Source: Dictyocoela muelleri
Taxonomy: Eukaryota > Microsporidia
NCBI GenBank assembly: GCA_016256075.1
Contig: SDVU01000145.1
Coordinates: 1 to 19,354 of the forward strand
Direction: 5' to 3'
Length of the DNA stretch: 19,354 nucleotides
The notes below the pieces were generated by a model, which worked only from the letters and a program-made list of their open reading frames with translations, was not told the origin of the DNA and made no database searches. Positions within the stretch are counted from its first letter, which is position 1; every line of letters starts with the position of its first letter. The position numbers were made by a program, and so were the translations under genes. Positions 1-9,477 of this stretch are shown here, piece by piece.

Positions 1-41
1 ACAACAACATCACACACCGCAGGTGTGTGTATGTTGTTGTT
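1..41. repeat. Palindrome at the window start
   Basis: An almost perfect hairpin. ACAACAACATCACACACC is answered by GGTGTGTGTATGTTGTTGT, with a three-base centre and a single one-base bulge. It may be the end of an inverted-repeat element that continues to the left, or a stand-alone cruciform. Nothing nearby shows a gene that it would terminate. Confidence 0.7.
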
Positions 42-110
42 AATTTTTGTGTCTTTTTATTAATGATTTTGGTTATTTTTTTTATTTTTTTTACGCTCCG
101 ACATTTAAAA

Positions 111-126
111 CAGGGGTGGCAAAATT
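111..126 (+). repeat. Possible hAT-type left terminus
   Basis: The sequence CAGGGGTGGCAAAATT has the CAGGGGT-GGCAA form that is common at the ends of hAT-superfamily DNA transposons. It stands out in the AT-rich surroundings and is followed by another short G-run near 146. No matching right end or 8-bp target duplication was found for it, so this could be chance. Confidence 0.2.
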
Positions 127-372
127 AAAAATAAAGACTCTCAAAAGGGGGGCTGTTCGACTTATTGAACCCTCTAAACGTTCTTTCAATTATTTAAAAT
201 ATTATAATTTGCAAATTTTTTAATATTTATATCTTTAAACTGTGATTAAGTTCTTAAATATTTTTGTTTTTAATTAATTTTTTCTTTTTTAAATTTTAAC
301 TTGTTAAATATAAAATTTTCATTTCAGAATTTACTTTCCAAAACAACAAATATTTATAAACAATTAGAAATA

Positions 373-478
373 TGGCATTTTGAAGATATGGTATTTGGGT
401 TATAGCATTTTTGGATTGGGCATTTTTGGGATTGGACATTTTTTAGATTGTAAATTTTGGTATTGGGCATTTTGGGGT
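373..478. repeat. Degenerate tandem repeat, about 16-20 bp unit
   Basis: About five to six diverged copies of a unit close to GGCATTTTTGGGATTG follow one another. The G-rich units stand out against the surrounding AT-rich DNA. No reading frame accompanies them. This looks like a decayed minisatellite. Confidence 0.6.
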
Positions 479-1058
479 ACAGGATATACTGTATATCTAA
501 TTTATTTTCTATTTAAATTTAGAACAATTAACAGATGAATTAAAAAAGAAAAAAGAAATATTTTAAAGATATAATTTACCCATTTTTTTTCTTTAATTAA
601 AAAACAAAAAAATAACCTGGAAAAATAACACATTATTGTTTTTTTTATAAATTAAGAATTTATATATACCTAAAAAATTATTTTGTGATTATGAACATTA
701 TAGTTACATGATCTAATTTGATGTATTTAATTATAGAGATTGAGGTTTTATAATGATGCAATACTATATATATGTGTATAAATAAATAACTGATAATATT
801 TAGTGACCGCTCTATGAATGTGTGATCGCTCTTAGCATGTATGACCATTCTTTGCAAAGTATTTCATAAATACTAATGAGTTTAAAAGTAATAAATAATT
901 GTGAAAAGCGTCCATATATTCGCATTTTCATGCTTCGCTAGCTTTAATAGGATCAATAAGCACAGGGCGTACACATACATAAGGCGTAAAAAATACTAAA
1001 AATAATTTTAAATAATTTTTTTGTATTTAATTTTTTAAAAATTTTGTAAATATGCTAT
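479..1058. other. AT-rich stretch without a recognisable gene
   Basis: No reading frame of convincing length lies here. The only structure seen is at about 801-862, where three imperfect copies of a roughly 20-bp unit follow each other (GTGACCGCTCTATGAATGT, GATCGCTCTTAGCATGT, GACCATTCTTTGCA). The copies are not conserved enough to suggest a function. Confidence 0.5.
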
Positions 1059-1060
1059 AG

Positions 1061-1315
1061 GTGTCTTTCTTATTTTTATTTATTAAAACAAAAATAAATT
1101 ATTTTTTCATAAAATTTATAACAATGAATTTAAGACAAAAAATGAAAAGATTGTATAATCTAGAGAACAGCAATTCACCGATAATATATAAACCAGAGAT
1201 GCTAAGAAGTGTTTTAAAAGGCTGCTCAAATAGTTTTTTCGCGATCCTGGTAGAGATAATAGGCTTTTTTAATATAATCGTAGACAATAAAACCGAGATT
1301 TTTTGCAGAAGATAG
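1061..1315 (+). pseudogene. Unrecognised reading frame, probably decayed
   Basis: An 84-codon frame opens with a hydrophobic, Phe/Ile-rich stretch and then becomes mixed and more protein-like from an internal Met at residue 22 (MNLRQKMKRLYNLENS). After the stop, adjacent frames keep plausible amino-acid composition to about 1640, for example KDSISTIHQTKGCHRRDRL at about 1330-1386, but they are cut by many stops. This suggests the remains of a longer coding region, perhaps part of a mobile element, that has lost its frame. No family could be named. An antisense frame covers the same bases and looks less protein-like. Confidence 0.2.
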
Positions 1316-2038
1316 AGATAGGAGTAAGAAAGATTCTATTTCTACTATTCATCAGACTAAAGGCTGTCACAGAAGAGATAGGCTTAACACTATATTAGGG
1401 AATAAAATTTATAATTTCGGCTGAAAAGATATAATGAAAGTTTTAATGCGTTTTAATATTTGAAACATGCAAAATATTCTCAACACGCGACTATTGTTAC
1501 CCTTAGAAGAGCTTATTTTATATGCGAGTAAATAATTTTTGATTTGATTTATTTTAGGCATTAAAGCGAGTAAAATTCAGCCCAAAAAAGCCTTTGGTGT
1601 GTTTGATATTTTACCAATTTTGCACGAACATTTTATTTAATAAGTAAGACGGCATATGAGTTATGAAATCGATCGATAATGTGTTTTTAACACCTAAACA
1701 CCTTTAATATTACACTGAATAATTTAAGAGAGTTTTTAAATCAGAAAATGAGAGGTTATGTCCAAAACATGTTTTAAGACATGTAATAGAAATATCGAGA
1801 TGCCACTGGGTTTATGTTAAAGCTGAAAGATTGAATAAAACGCTAAATTTTATGATTTACTGTAGATTTTATTCAGATAATCTATTTTTTATTGGTCAAG
1901 TGTACATCTTAAAATAATTTATGGGTACAATCGAAGGATAAATGGCACTAAAATACTTATAATTTCTAGATCATTATATGGAAATAAATATAGAAAACAC
2001 GGTTAATAGATTTTATACAGACTAAGCATTGAATATAG
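1316..2038. other. Decayed, unassigned DNA
   Basis: Short open stretches appear in changing plus-strand frames, such as a segment at about 1785-1915 containing CHWVYVKAERLNKTLNF. None is longer than a few dozen codons. The composition is less extreme than pure AT spacer, as expected for old coding or transposon sequence. No terminal repeats or family motifs were recognised. Confidence 0.35.
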
Positions 2039-2396
2039 GGATCTGGTATCAAATTTCCCTGGTGGGAAATTTGAGACTAGATCAGATTTATGTTAAGACT
2101 TTTTTTTGAAAAAAATTAATTACTAACGGAGTGGTTTACTTTTAAAAATAAAAAATTTTTTATATTTAGCGTATTAATTCTTTTGAAAACCAAGAAAAAA
2201 TAATTTGTATAATTTATTATGTTATTATTATAACATTGGGATTTTTATTCTGAAAAAAATATTAAATTTGGTGATAATTTAATTAAAAATTGATTTTAAT
2301 TTATTGTTTTAAATTTCAATATTTTTTATGCGTAATTTATTAATGGGGAGAATTGATACTAGATGATCTCGGGGTGAGAAATTTGATACCAGATCC
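2039..2396. mobile_element. Short inverted-repeat element (MITE-like), about 360 bp
   Basis: The left end GGATCTGGTATCAAATTTC (2039-2057) is answered by its reverse complement, GAAATTTGATACCAGATCC, ending at 2396. Each end also carries a second, inverted or imperfect copy of the same motif. The left end folds on itself over 2040-2083 (CAAATTTCCC, loop TGGT, GGGAAATTTG). The interior is AT-rich and non-coding. The flanks GAATATAG and AATATTTTT are weakly similar and may be remains of a target duplication. No transposase that would move it is identifiable here. Confidence 0.6.
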
Positions 2397-2883
2397 AATA
2401 TTTTTGTATCAATATCGTGAATGGGTAGATAGTGACGAAAATATAAGAAAATGTGCTATAAATAGTTTCACCCCAATGGGGGGGGGAAACTAAATTTTTT
2501 GCCTAAAAAATATACTAATGATAGACCATGAAAATATTGAAATAATTATAAAAAGCGAAACATGGAAATGATTCTTTACAATATTTTCTTACCACTTTAT
2601 AAGTGAAAATAATTATGAAAAACAGCGGTGCTGTGCAGATATTAAATGTAGCGCGATTTTTGAAGCAACATAATCATACTCTCTTATAAAACAAAATATC
2701 ATACGCATATTCTAAATAAAGGTAAAAATGAATCATTATTTCATCGCAACGAAATAAAAAAGAATCTTTGAATAGGAGAAAATCCCCGATAGTTGCCGTG
2801 AATAAAATATTACAAACATTTTTCCAGAAACGATACCCTACATGTCTAAGTGATAGTTGCTAATTAATTTATCTGAAACAATT

Positions 2884-3977
2884 CTAAAATTCCACACCAG
2901 GAGAGATTTGGAGATAAATCAATTTTTTTTCATCTATGAAACCTCAAGAATTGCAAGAAAAAATTTAAAGTACTACGATTTCTCAAAAATTTTTCTCCCA
3001 ATGAGGGAAATTTTCGGATAAATATAAAATTTTTTTAAACCCAAATGAGACCTCACAAATTGCAAAAATTAATATAAGTTTCAATTATTTACAACTTATT
3101 ATGTATTTATTCGATAATAGATATTTAAAGAAAGAGAATTTTTTATTTTTGTAAAAGGTCATGCTTTTTTTTGAAAATACAAGCAAAGTATAGATTCATA
3201 TGCATAAAAATGTATAATTCATCGTGCAAGAATTATAAGAAATATTCGAAAATTAAGAAAGGCAGTTTCTTCGAAAAGTTTAATTTGACATTCAAATTAA
3301 TTGTAAGATAATTTTATTTTACACATCGAGAATTCCACGAAGGCATTATACATTATATGCCATTTAGAAAATTTAGTGATTAAAATAGTAAATAAGATTG
3401 TTGATATGATTCTTGATCACAATTTTTTGATAATAAATTAGGCGGTAAAAGAAAAATAATTCAAGTTGATGAAACTATGCTTAAATACAAATCAAAAAGT
3501 CATTGCGGTAGATCACCGGCTAATAAAACAGATGCTTTATGCATAGTGGAATTCGATAATGAAATTATCGTGTTTTTCCCCGTGTCATTGAAAATAAGAC
3601 TGAAACAACATTAGTTTCAATAATATGTTCGCAAGTTTCGATCAATTAAACTATTTGGACTGATAAACATCGCTCATATGCCAATTGAAAAAATTTGATT
3701 TTCCTCATGATAACGCGTGTCATAAATATACTTTTATTAATGAAGACAGTGAAGCAAATATTCAAGCAGTCGGATTTTTTAATAATCTGTTAGAAAAAAT
3801 GATATTAAATCAATAGTGGATGTAAAAACTGAAAACCGGAGTAGATTTATAGTAGAAATTTGTTGTTATTTTAATAATAAGAAAAAAAATTGAAAAAAAA
3901 ATAATCAATTTAAATAAATTTTAATTTTAATTTAAATTTATTTTTTTTTATTTTTATTTTTTGACGGAGTGGAATTT
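2884..3977 (+). mobile_element. Merlin/IS1595-type element nested in the MULE
   Basis: The proposed limits come from short inverted ends: TAAAATTCCACACC at 2884 and GGAGTGGAATTTA ending about 3977. Between them is a Merlin-type transposase frame. Outside them, N-terminal and catalytic pieces of a MULE lie on the same strand in the right order, as expected if this element landed inside that gene. No clear 8-9 bp target duplication is visible, so the exact ends are uncertain. A second motif, ACGGAGTGG, occurs at the right end and again at 2127 inside the neighbouring short element. Confidence 0.35.
3440..3865 (+). pseudogene. Merlin/IS1595-type DDE transposase, catalytic core, decayed
   Basis: This fragment matches the catalytic core of the IS1595/Merlin transposase group from memory of the family. 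The first acidic motif is clear: IIQVDETMLKYKSKSHCGRS (about 3460-3517), followed by a strand that reads ALCIVEFDNEIIVFF. The second is in WTDKHRSY at about 3655-3678. The HKYTFINE and QAV-FNN motifs follow at about 3721-3791. The position that normally holds the third acidic residue (AVE-FNN) reads Gly here, GGA where GAA or GAG is expected, so the active site is lost. There is at least one frame change after the first strand. The end ENRSRFIVEICCYFNN (about 3830-3880) is the usual C-terminal signature. Confidence 0.6.
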
Positions 3978-5035
3978 AGATAAAGATAGCCATGAGCGTG
4001 ATTTTGAAGATAGATACAATTTATCTTCTCGTATGAGAAAATTGCATGAAATGGAAAATTAAAATAATGATATTCCTGAAATTATTAAAATGCACGAAGG
4101 TAGAGAATTATAAACAGTCGATACTGGCATTTTAAATAAATATAGAGTTATTATTCGACACTTTTTCGTTTTAATACATTCATATTAGAATAAAACATGG
4201 ATATGTGATTGAACATTTAGAAGTTCATCATCTTGCTTCTATCAGATTTACACGATTATGGTGAAAATGAATTACATATTATTTCCTTTAACACATTAAT
4301 TTTGAAAAATAAACCCACTAACGTATATTTAAAAGCTTTAAATAATTTAAAATCGTAATTACAAAGTTAACCTAAAAAAATTATTATTATTGATTTTGAA
4401 AATACTGCTTTAATTGCAATTAAAAGATTTTTATTCCGAACACGTGTTGAGAGATGTTTTTTATTTTTAACAATCCTTAGGCAGAAAATTCAATAATTCC
4501 ATTCGAAAATCATTTATAAAAAAGCAATTATTTAAATATGTGTTAAAATGATTTTGTTTTCTGTTTTTATAAATAAAAATGATGTTGATAATTTGATTAG
4601 TGAATTAGATTTGTATTTTAAGAAATCTTTGTTATTTTGAAAAATTTGATCTAAATGGCCATGGTTCAAAAATTTGCATTTGAAAAAAAAATAATTCATT
4701 TAATATATTTTCAATTGATTTTTGGTCAGTTAATAAAAGGCTTATAAATTTAGATCCAATGACAACAAATGCAATATAAGATTGGTATAGAGGATTAAAT
4801 ATGAATATAATAATCGCACATCCCCTCAAAAAAAGAAATGGGTTTAGAATTATTGAGCAAACAGAGAAAAGTGAATTTTAATGTCGAGAAGAATTTATAT
4901 ACTCAAAATGTCAATAATTTAATAACCGAAAGAAATAAACCAATCAAATTATTCTTGAAGGCGGAAATGGAAAGAAAAATATAAATCATCTTTGAGCGAT
5001 AGCAAGTTAGATATCGACAAAACGCACAATTAATT

Positions 5036-6130
5036 TTATTTATATTTCTTTTTTTTCAAATTATGAATAAAATTTATTTTTTTAAAAAAAAATAAATAAT
5101 CATTTTTTTTGAATTTTTTATTTTTTTATAATTTTTTCCTAAAAATAAAAAAAATATTTTGATTTAATATTAACTAATTCATAAATTCAATTAATAATAA
5201 ATTTTTATTGATTCTTATTCATCGCACGTTTATATTTATTAAATTTAAATAATAAGACCCGATTTTTTTTATGTTTATTAATTTTAATTTGGACAAAATC
5301 ATATTAAAAACATTTTTGATCATTAAAAATATTAATATCGAAAAAAATAATTCCAATTTTAAACACATAAAATGATCATATTTCATTCCCTATATTTTTA
5401 AAATAAAAAATGCAATTAATATAAATTAATACATTATAAAAATTAAAAATATAGAATTCTCTTTTTTTTAAAAAAATCAATATATTTTGAAAAAAATTAG
5501 GATATTAAATTGAGGTGAAAAATCATATTTTCGTTTCAATGGAACGAAACTATGGATTACGTTTTATACAGCCGAAGAATTGAATATGTTTTTTGACGAT
5601 ATGGTGATAGTTATAGAATGATGAAAATATAAGAAAAAGACATTAAGGAGATTTTGCAACTGCAGAAATAAATGTTATAAATAAGTCCAGAGATTTTTAG
5701 CGTCCGTATAAGGATATAAGTGTAGATAGCATTAACATAAGATCTATGTGGATCAATGTTATTAGCGCACTAACAATTGGGAGTAGGATCTTTTAAGAGT
5801 ATACATGGATTCCAATGTCTATACTAGAGCCATGCCGATATTTATACATCTTTACATTTTGTATATGTCATTACTGATATGAATAAAAATCATAATTTGG
5901 ATCTTTAAATGCAACCGACAACCCCCAGATGGTTTTAATCAGCGTGCTTTTGCGAGAAATGCGATTTTAATATATTAAATGGCAATTTTGTCAATTTAAC
6001 ATACATATGTTTTAAATTTCATGGAAATTTAAATTACTTTTTTTAATAATAAAAATAGAAAGACTCCTATAGCATTAATATAAAATTTTGAAACAATTAA
6101 ATTTAAAAAATTTTATTAATTTTTTTTATT
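5036..6130. other. AT-rich stretch without a recognised gene
   Basis: From 5036 to about 5510 the DNA is almost pure A/T homopolymer runs and carries nothing recognisable. From about 5510 to 6000 the composition is more balanced. Short open pieces appear on both strands there, for example KDISVDSINIRSMWINVIS on the plus strand near 5710, which suggests old coding or transposon DNA. No family motif was found. 6000-6130 is AT-rich again. Confidence 0.45.
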
Positions 6131-6134
6131 ATTT

Positions 6135-6240
6135 TGGGCACGCCTCATGTCTGTGTAATATAGATTATAGCTCATGGTCTCGGAATCTCGAGATTCGAGT
6201 TTTTTTCAATCCAGAAATATCGATACTCCGAGATTGCTGA
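6135..6240 (+). repeat. Module copy 1 (GGGCACGCCTCATGTCTGTG)
   Basis: This is the most diverged of three same-strand copies of a repeated module; the others are at 7536-7670 and 8404-8520. The shared core is GGG-ACGCCTCRTG-CTGTG. In this copy the Watson-Crick rich block (CTCATGGTCTCGGAATCTCG and a CGAGATT partner) lies after the core, whereas in the other copies it precedes it. Origin unknown. Confidence 0.35.
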
Positions 6241-6875
6241 CCTAATAAAACTCTTTTAAAAAGAATGAAATAACCAGGCTACATTTAAGCACTAACTTAT
6301 TATCTGCATAAATGCATAAGTAATGGTTCTAAACAGATTTCATCATGGTTCTTTCTTCTTTTGAATATTGTAGACAAAAATTTTTAATTTGCTTTAAGAC
6401 AAAAAATCGAAAAAAAATTACATTAAAATCTTATTTTTATTTATAAAATTTTGTAAAGTAAGGAGGATACTCAAATGAAATTTAATTTTCTATAAAAATA
6501 TCAAAAAAATAAGATATAAAAACTTTAACAACGAGGCGAATATTATAAATGATTAAAATGTTTTATACACCGATTCGGTGTATTCGATTCAAATTACTAC
6601 TTTAAAAATAAAAATAGAAATTTATATCAGAAAAAATAGAAAAGGATCTAAATATTCATGATGATTTTCGCATATTAAGTCTTTAACTAAAAAAGTATAT
6701 TTAAAGTGTGTATTTTCTATCAAGCGAATTTTTGGAAGAAATTTGGGTTTTTTTTGAATGGAGAAACGTAAGCAGACTCTGATTAGCTAAAGATTAATGT
6801 TAAAATAGGTATTTTTATTTGCTTAAAAAATGACTAATTTTATCGTTTTTAATTTAAATATAAGATTGTATGTAT
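6241..6875. other. AT-rich stretch with one short palindrome
   Basis: No gene is visible. A perfect palindrome, ATACACCGATTCGGTGTAT, lies at 6565-6583. Everything else is AT-rich with scattered short frames. Confidence 0.4.
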
Positions 6876-7466
6876 CGTGTATAACCAATAGTTCAAATTC
6901 CACATGTTCCAAATTCCATTAGTTCCAAATTCCACTAATTCCAAATTTCACCAGTTCCAAAATAGATATTGTTTAATACACTTTAAATATGTAAATCAAT
7001 ATTTATAAATTATGAGTAAAAACTTTAAATTGAAATTATTTTTTAAAAAAAATATAATTCGTTTTTTTGAAACACAGTAAATAGGAATTTGGGATTAACC
7101 CATTTTTTTATAAGATTTATATCTCTCAGAATTTATAAGTCTTTCATTACACGAAAAAAATAAATAATTCAATCGTGCTAAAAATCTTAAAAAGAATTAG
7201 TTAGGCTTCCTTTAGCCTTTATTAAAATATGTTAACAAAAACGTTGTAACTTTTTAAACAAATAATTTCAATTTAGATTTTTTCGTTTTTAACTTATTAA
7301 TATTTAATTTACTTATTTAAAGTTTATAAAACAATATCTTATAATATTATATAATTAGTAGAATTTGGGACTAGTTAAATTTGGAACTAGTGGAATTTGG
7401 AACTTGTGGAATTTGTAACTTGTGGAATTTGGAACTAGTATAATTTAAAACTATTGGGCCGTTGCC
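6876..7466. mobile_element. MITE with ends made of 16-bp tandem units
   Basis: Long imperfect inverted arms (about 6885-7075 and 7240-7459) enclose a roughly 160-bp centre. The outer part of each arm is itself a tandem array. The right end has five copies of a unit close to GGAACTAGTGGAATTT (7376-7445), and the left end has four to five copies of its reverse complement (6888-6963). CAATAGTT and AACTATTG mark the array borders. The 9-mer TGTATGTAT stands immediately outside both proposed ends (6867-6875 and 7467-7475) and is a good target-duplication candidate. Its 9-bp length fits Merlin-type insertion. The outermost few bases of the two ends do not match each other, so the true borders may differ. 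Non-coding. Confidence 0.65.
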
Positions 7467-7535
7467 TGTATGTATATCTCATTATAAATTATTAAAGTGC
7501 AAAATATAAATATAGAAATTTTATGTTTTTTAGCA

Positions 7536-7670
7536 AAATTATAATTCCGGGACTGAGCTCATGATCCTTGAATCCCGGGATTAAGAAAATGTAATCCGGA
7601 AATTCCGTATAAAAAAATGACCCGGTATTGTATTATAATGGGTACGCCTCGTGCCTGTGACAATAATATT
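7536..7670 (+). repeat. Module copy 2 (GGGTACGCCTCGTGCCTGTG)
   Basis: This direct repeat pairs with 8404-8520 over more than 100 bases. Both copies start with AAAATTATAAT-CCGGGA or a close variant, contain a CCCGGGAT block and AAAATGTAATC, then reach the GGGTACRCYTCGTG core and end in GTGACAATAAT. The CCGG-rich blocks are partly self-complementary. No coding capacity is evident. Confidence 0.6.
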
Positions 7671-7701
7671 TACCCAATTAATGTTTTTCGATAAAGATGC
7701 T

Positions 7702-8377
7702 CGTAAAAACGCCAATGAGGTTTTTATGGTCAAAAAAGTCGCGTTTTTCCGTAAAAATGACCATTTTTTATAAAACGATAAAATTAAAGGGACACATAAA
7801 ATCAAAAAAATAATTTAAATAAAACTAAAATTAATAACCGATTTTTTAAAAAAATTATAAACAATAATAGAATTAATAACCTGTAAGAATATTCATTTTT
7901 TGCACCTTTATTATTAAATTTGAATTTATTCATTAATATTTTGTAAAATTTAACTTTCTTTACCTTTCTTCAGATCTAAAAACATTAATTACTAAATGAA
8001 ATTTTCGATTTTTTTAAAATTAACTATTAAAATAACAGCCTTAGCTTCACAATTATTAGTAGTAGTAGTAATATTATTAATTATTCCTTTGTAAACTGAC
8101 AACGATTATAGTTTTTTATATAATTAACTCATTATAAATAAAATGTTTCTGAAACTCGAATAAATACCATAGTAAAAATATATCCTATTTAATTTAAAAT
8201 TCTCTGATGTTCATAAAAATATTTTCTTCAAGAACATAAATATAAAATCAACTGTAAATCGTGGAAAACTTCGGGACTTTTTACAGTTTAGAATAATTTG
8301 TGTTATATTTAAATTATTTTTTTTGTTTTTATTAACCCCTTTAATTTTTTACTTTCTAAAAAAATGGCGTTTTTACG
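7702..8377. repeat. Interval bounded by inverted CGTAAAAACGCCA
   Basis: The 13-mer CGTAAAAACGCCA at 7702-7714 is answered by TGGCGTTTTTACG at 8365-8377. Next to the left copy lies a hairpin at 7719-7776 (TTTTTATGGTCA against TGACCATTTTTT). The interior (7780-8360) is AT-rich and carries no gene. The interval sits between module copies 2 and 3, so all may be parts of one composite non-autonomous element of about 1 kb (7536-8520). Confidence 0.4.
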
Positions 8378-8403
8378 GAAAAAACGTCATCTTTTTTTGA
8401 CAG

Positions 8404-8520
8404 TAAAATTTATAATCCCGAGAATGAGCCCAGGATCCCGTTTTTTTTCAGAAAATGTAATCTAAAAATCCCGGGATGTAATCTCTACTGGGTACACTTC
8501 GTGCATGTGACAATAATTAT
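8404..8520 (+). repeat. Module copy 3 (GGGTACACTTCGTGCATGTG)
   Basis: This is the direct-repeat partner of 7536-7670. It shares AAAATTTATAATCCCG, GAATGAGCCCAGGATCCCG, AAAATGTAATCTAAAAATCC, CCGGGATGTAAT and the closing GTGACAATAATTAT. The differences are scattered substitutions and a short length change. Confidence 0.6.
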
Positions 8521-8565
8521 TATAAAATTAAATGTTTATCAATAACATAAACACAAGTATAAACA

Positions 8566-8692
8566 AGTTATTAAACACAATTATTAAATTCAATTATAAA
8601 TTATTAAACTCAATTATTAAATTCAATTATAAATTATTAACAAATTCAATTATAAATTATTAAACTCAATTATTAACAAATTATTAAACTCA
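8566..8692. repeat. Tandem repeat of AAATTATTAAACTCAATTAT-like units
   Basis: Units built from TTATTAAAYTCAATTATAAA repeat about six times with small length changes. The array ends about 20 bases beyond the stop codon of the possible minus-strand gene at 8711-9043, so it lies in that gene's downstream region. Confidence 0.7.
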
Positions 8693-8710
8693 TTTGAAAA
8701 AAAAAACTTA

Positions 8711-9043
8711 TCATTTAACATATTTTTTAAAAATAATATCATTTGAATTATTTAAAGAATAATTATAAGGTGTTATATGGCCATTTAACCTCAATACTAC
8801 AAATAAATTCATCTCAGTAGAATAACAAATTGCTGAATATGCTGAACAACATTTTAATAATTCCACAAGGTCTTGTATATTATTGTTATTTACATTAGCT
8901 ATGACCATATTTCTTCTTTCACATTGATCTTCTAAAGAAATATTAGGGTTTTTACCTATAATTAAATATTTTTCAGTGTCGCATTTGATTAAGTTGCAAT
9001 ATGTTGAAAAGACAATAATTTTTATAAAGGCTATTAGGGGCAT
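8711..9043 (-). CDS. Possible small secreted protein, 110 aa, unknown function
   Basis: An uninterrupted 110-codon frame with balanced composition, unusual for this AT-rich stretch. The first 18 residues (MPLIAFIKIIVFSTYCNL) form a hydrophobic segment that could be a signal peptide with cleavage near residues 16-20. Five further cysteines follow at 21, 41, 65, 66 and 73, consistent with disulfides in an exported protein. The middle has an acidic stretch and an asparagine run (NNNN, residues 52-55), and the end is basic (IIFKKYVK). No family was recognised. It stands alone between a tandem repeat downstream and a hairpin element upstream, and no conserved promoter signal was seen. A chance frame or a leftover of a mobile element remains possible. 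If the genome is microsporidian, orphan secreted proteins of this kind are common there. Confidence 0.4.
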   Translation of the reverse strand: MPLIAFIKIIVFSTYCNLIKCDTEKYLIIGKNPNISLEDQCERRNMVIANVNNNNIQDLVELLKCCSAYSAICYSTEMNLFVVLRLNGHITPYNYSLNNSNDIIFKKYVK

Positions 9044-9170
9044 TATATTTTTTCAGAAATATTGTTTAAATAATAAATAATAAAATAGCAGTTTTTTTAA
9101 AAAAATAGATTTATTAATATTTTTTTAAGGGTTTTCTTAAAACAACGAATTTTTTTGGGGAAGTATATCT

Positions 9171-9477
9171 GAACTCAATATCCATTGGGGGCCAGCTAGC
9201 TCATCGTACATAAGAGCTCCGAATAACTGAGTTCATATTTAAGCTTCCCATGATTTGATGCAATGTGAGGGGCACTTGATTTCGGCAAAACTTCTTATTT
9301 AATGAACAATGTTAGTCATCGAAGATGCTGGCATGCATTATTCATTAAATAAGAACTTCCACTGGATTCCAATTACCCTACACATTGCATCAAATCATGG
9401 GAAGCTTAAATATGAACTCAGTTATCAGGAGCTCTTCTGTACGATGAGCTAGCAGACCCCCTATGGATAATGAGCGC
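9171..9477. mobile_element. Long hairpin element A (foldback MITE), about 305 bp
   Basis: The two halves are inverted copies for about 110 bases. The shared stretch begins with ACTCA-TATCCAT, continues through GCTAGCTCATCGTACA, AGAGCTC and GAGTTCATATTTAAGC, and reaches TTCCCATGATTTGATGCAAT. Inside is a second inverted pair, CTTATTTAATGAACAATG against CATTATTCATTAAATAAG. The arms differ mainly between the two pairs (about 9266-9290 and 9356-9380). The whole element would fold into one long stem. It is more GC-rich than its surroundings, so it probably arrived recently. No coding capacity and no clear target duplication were found. Confidence 0.8.

Larger units (their letters stand above)
2450..5035 (+). 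pseudogene. Decayed Mutator-like (MULE) transposase gene, interrupted
   Basis: MULE transposases cut and paste DNA with a DDE nuclease and usually carry an N-terminal FLYWCH/WRKY-type zinc-binding domain. The N-terminal part is at about 2500-2860. It has the Cys pair of the zinc domain (RCCADIKC, 2616-2650), then HNH in a shifted frame (near 2668), then a K/E-rich linker. The catalytic part resumes after 3978. It includes FYQIYTI (about 4239), DFENTALIAIKRF with the family Asp (about 4393-4433), ERCFLFL where GCFFH is usual (about 4450), and a C-terminal FSIDFWSVNKRLINLDPMTT block (about 4708) followed by DWYRGLN. Many stops and several frame changes show it is dead. The gap between the two parts holds a second transposon. 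Confidence 0.6.

Noticed and set aside
4632-4829. Minus-strand open frame of 65 codons
   Set aside because: It is antisense to the C-terminal part of the MULE transposase, whose motifs are recognisable on the plus strand.
5510-6000. Possible additional transposase or gene relic
   Set aside because: Short open pieces exist on both strands but no family motif or catalytic signature could be identified.
6459-6480. AAGGAGG before an ATG, like a bacterial ribosome site
   Set aside because: The frame stops after a few codons, and the other genes look eukaryotic; a chance match.
7581-7805. Minus-strand frame of 74 codons
   Set aside because: It runs through the repeated GGGTACGCCTCGTG module and the inverted CGTAAAAACG block, so it is repeat DNA that happens to be open.
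8566-8692. CRISPR-like array
   Set aside because: The units are contiguous and AT-only, with no unique spacers and no cas genes; it is a simple tandem repeat.
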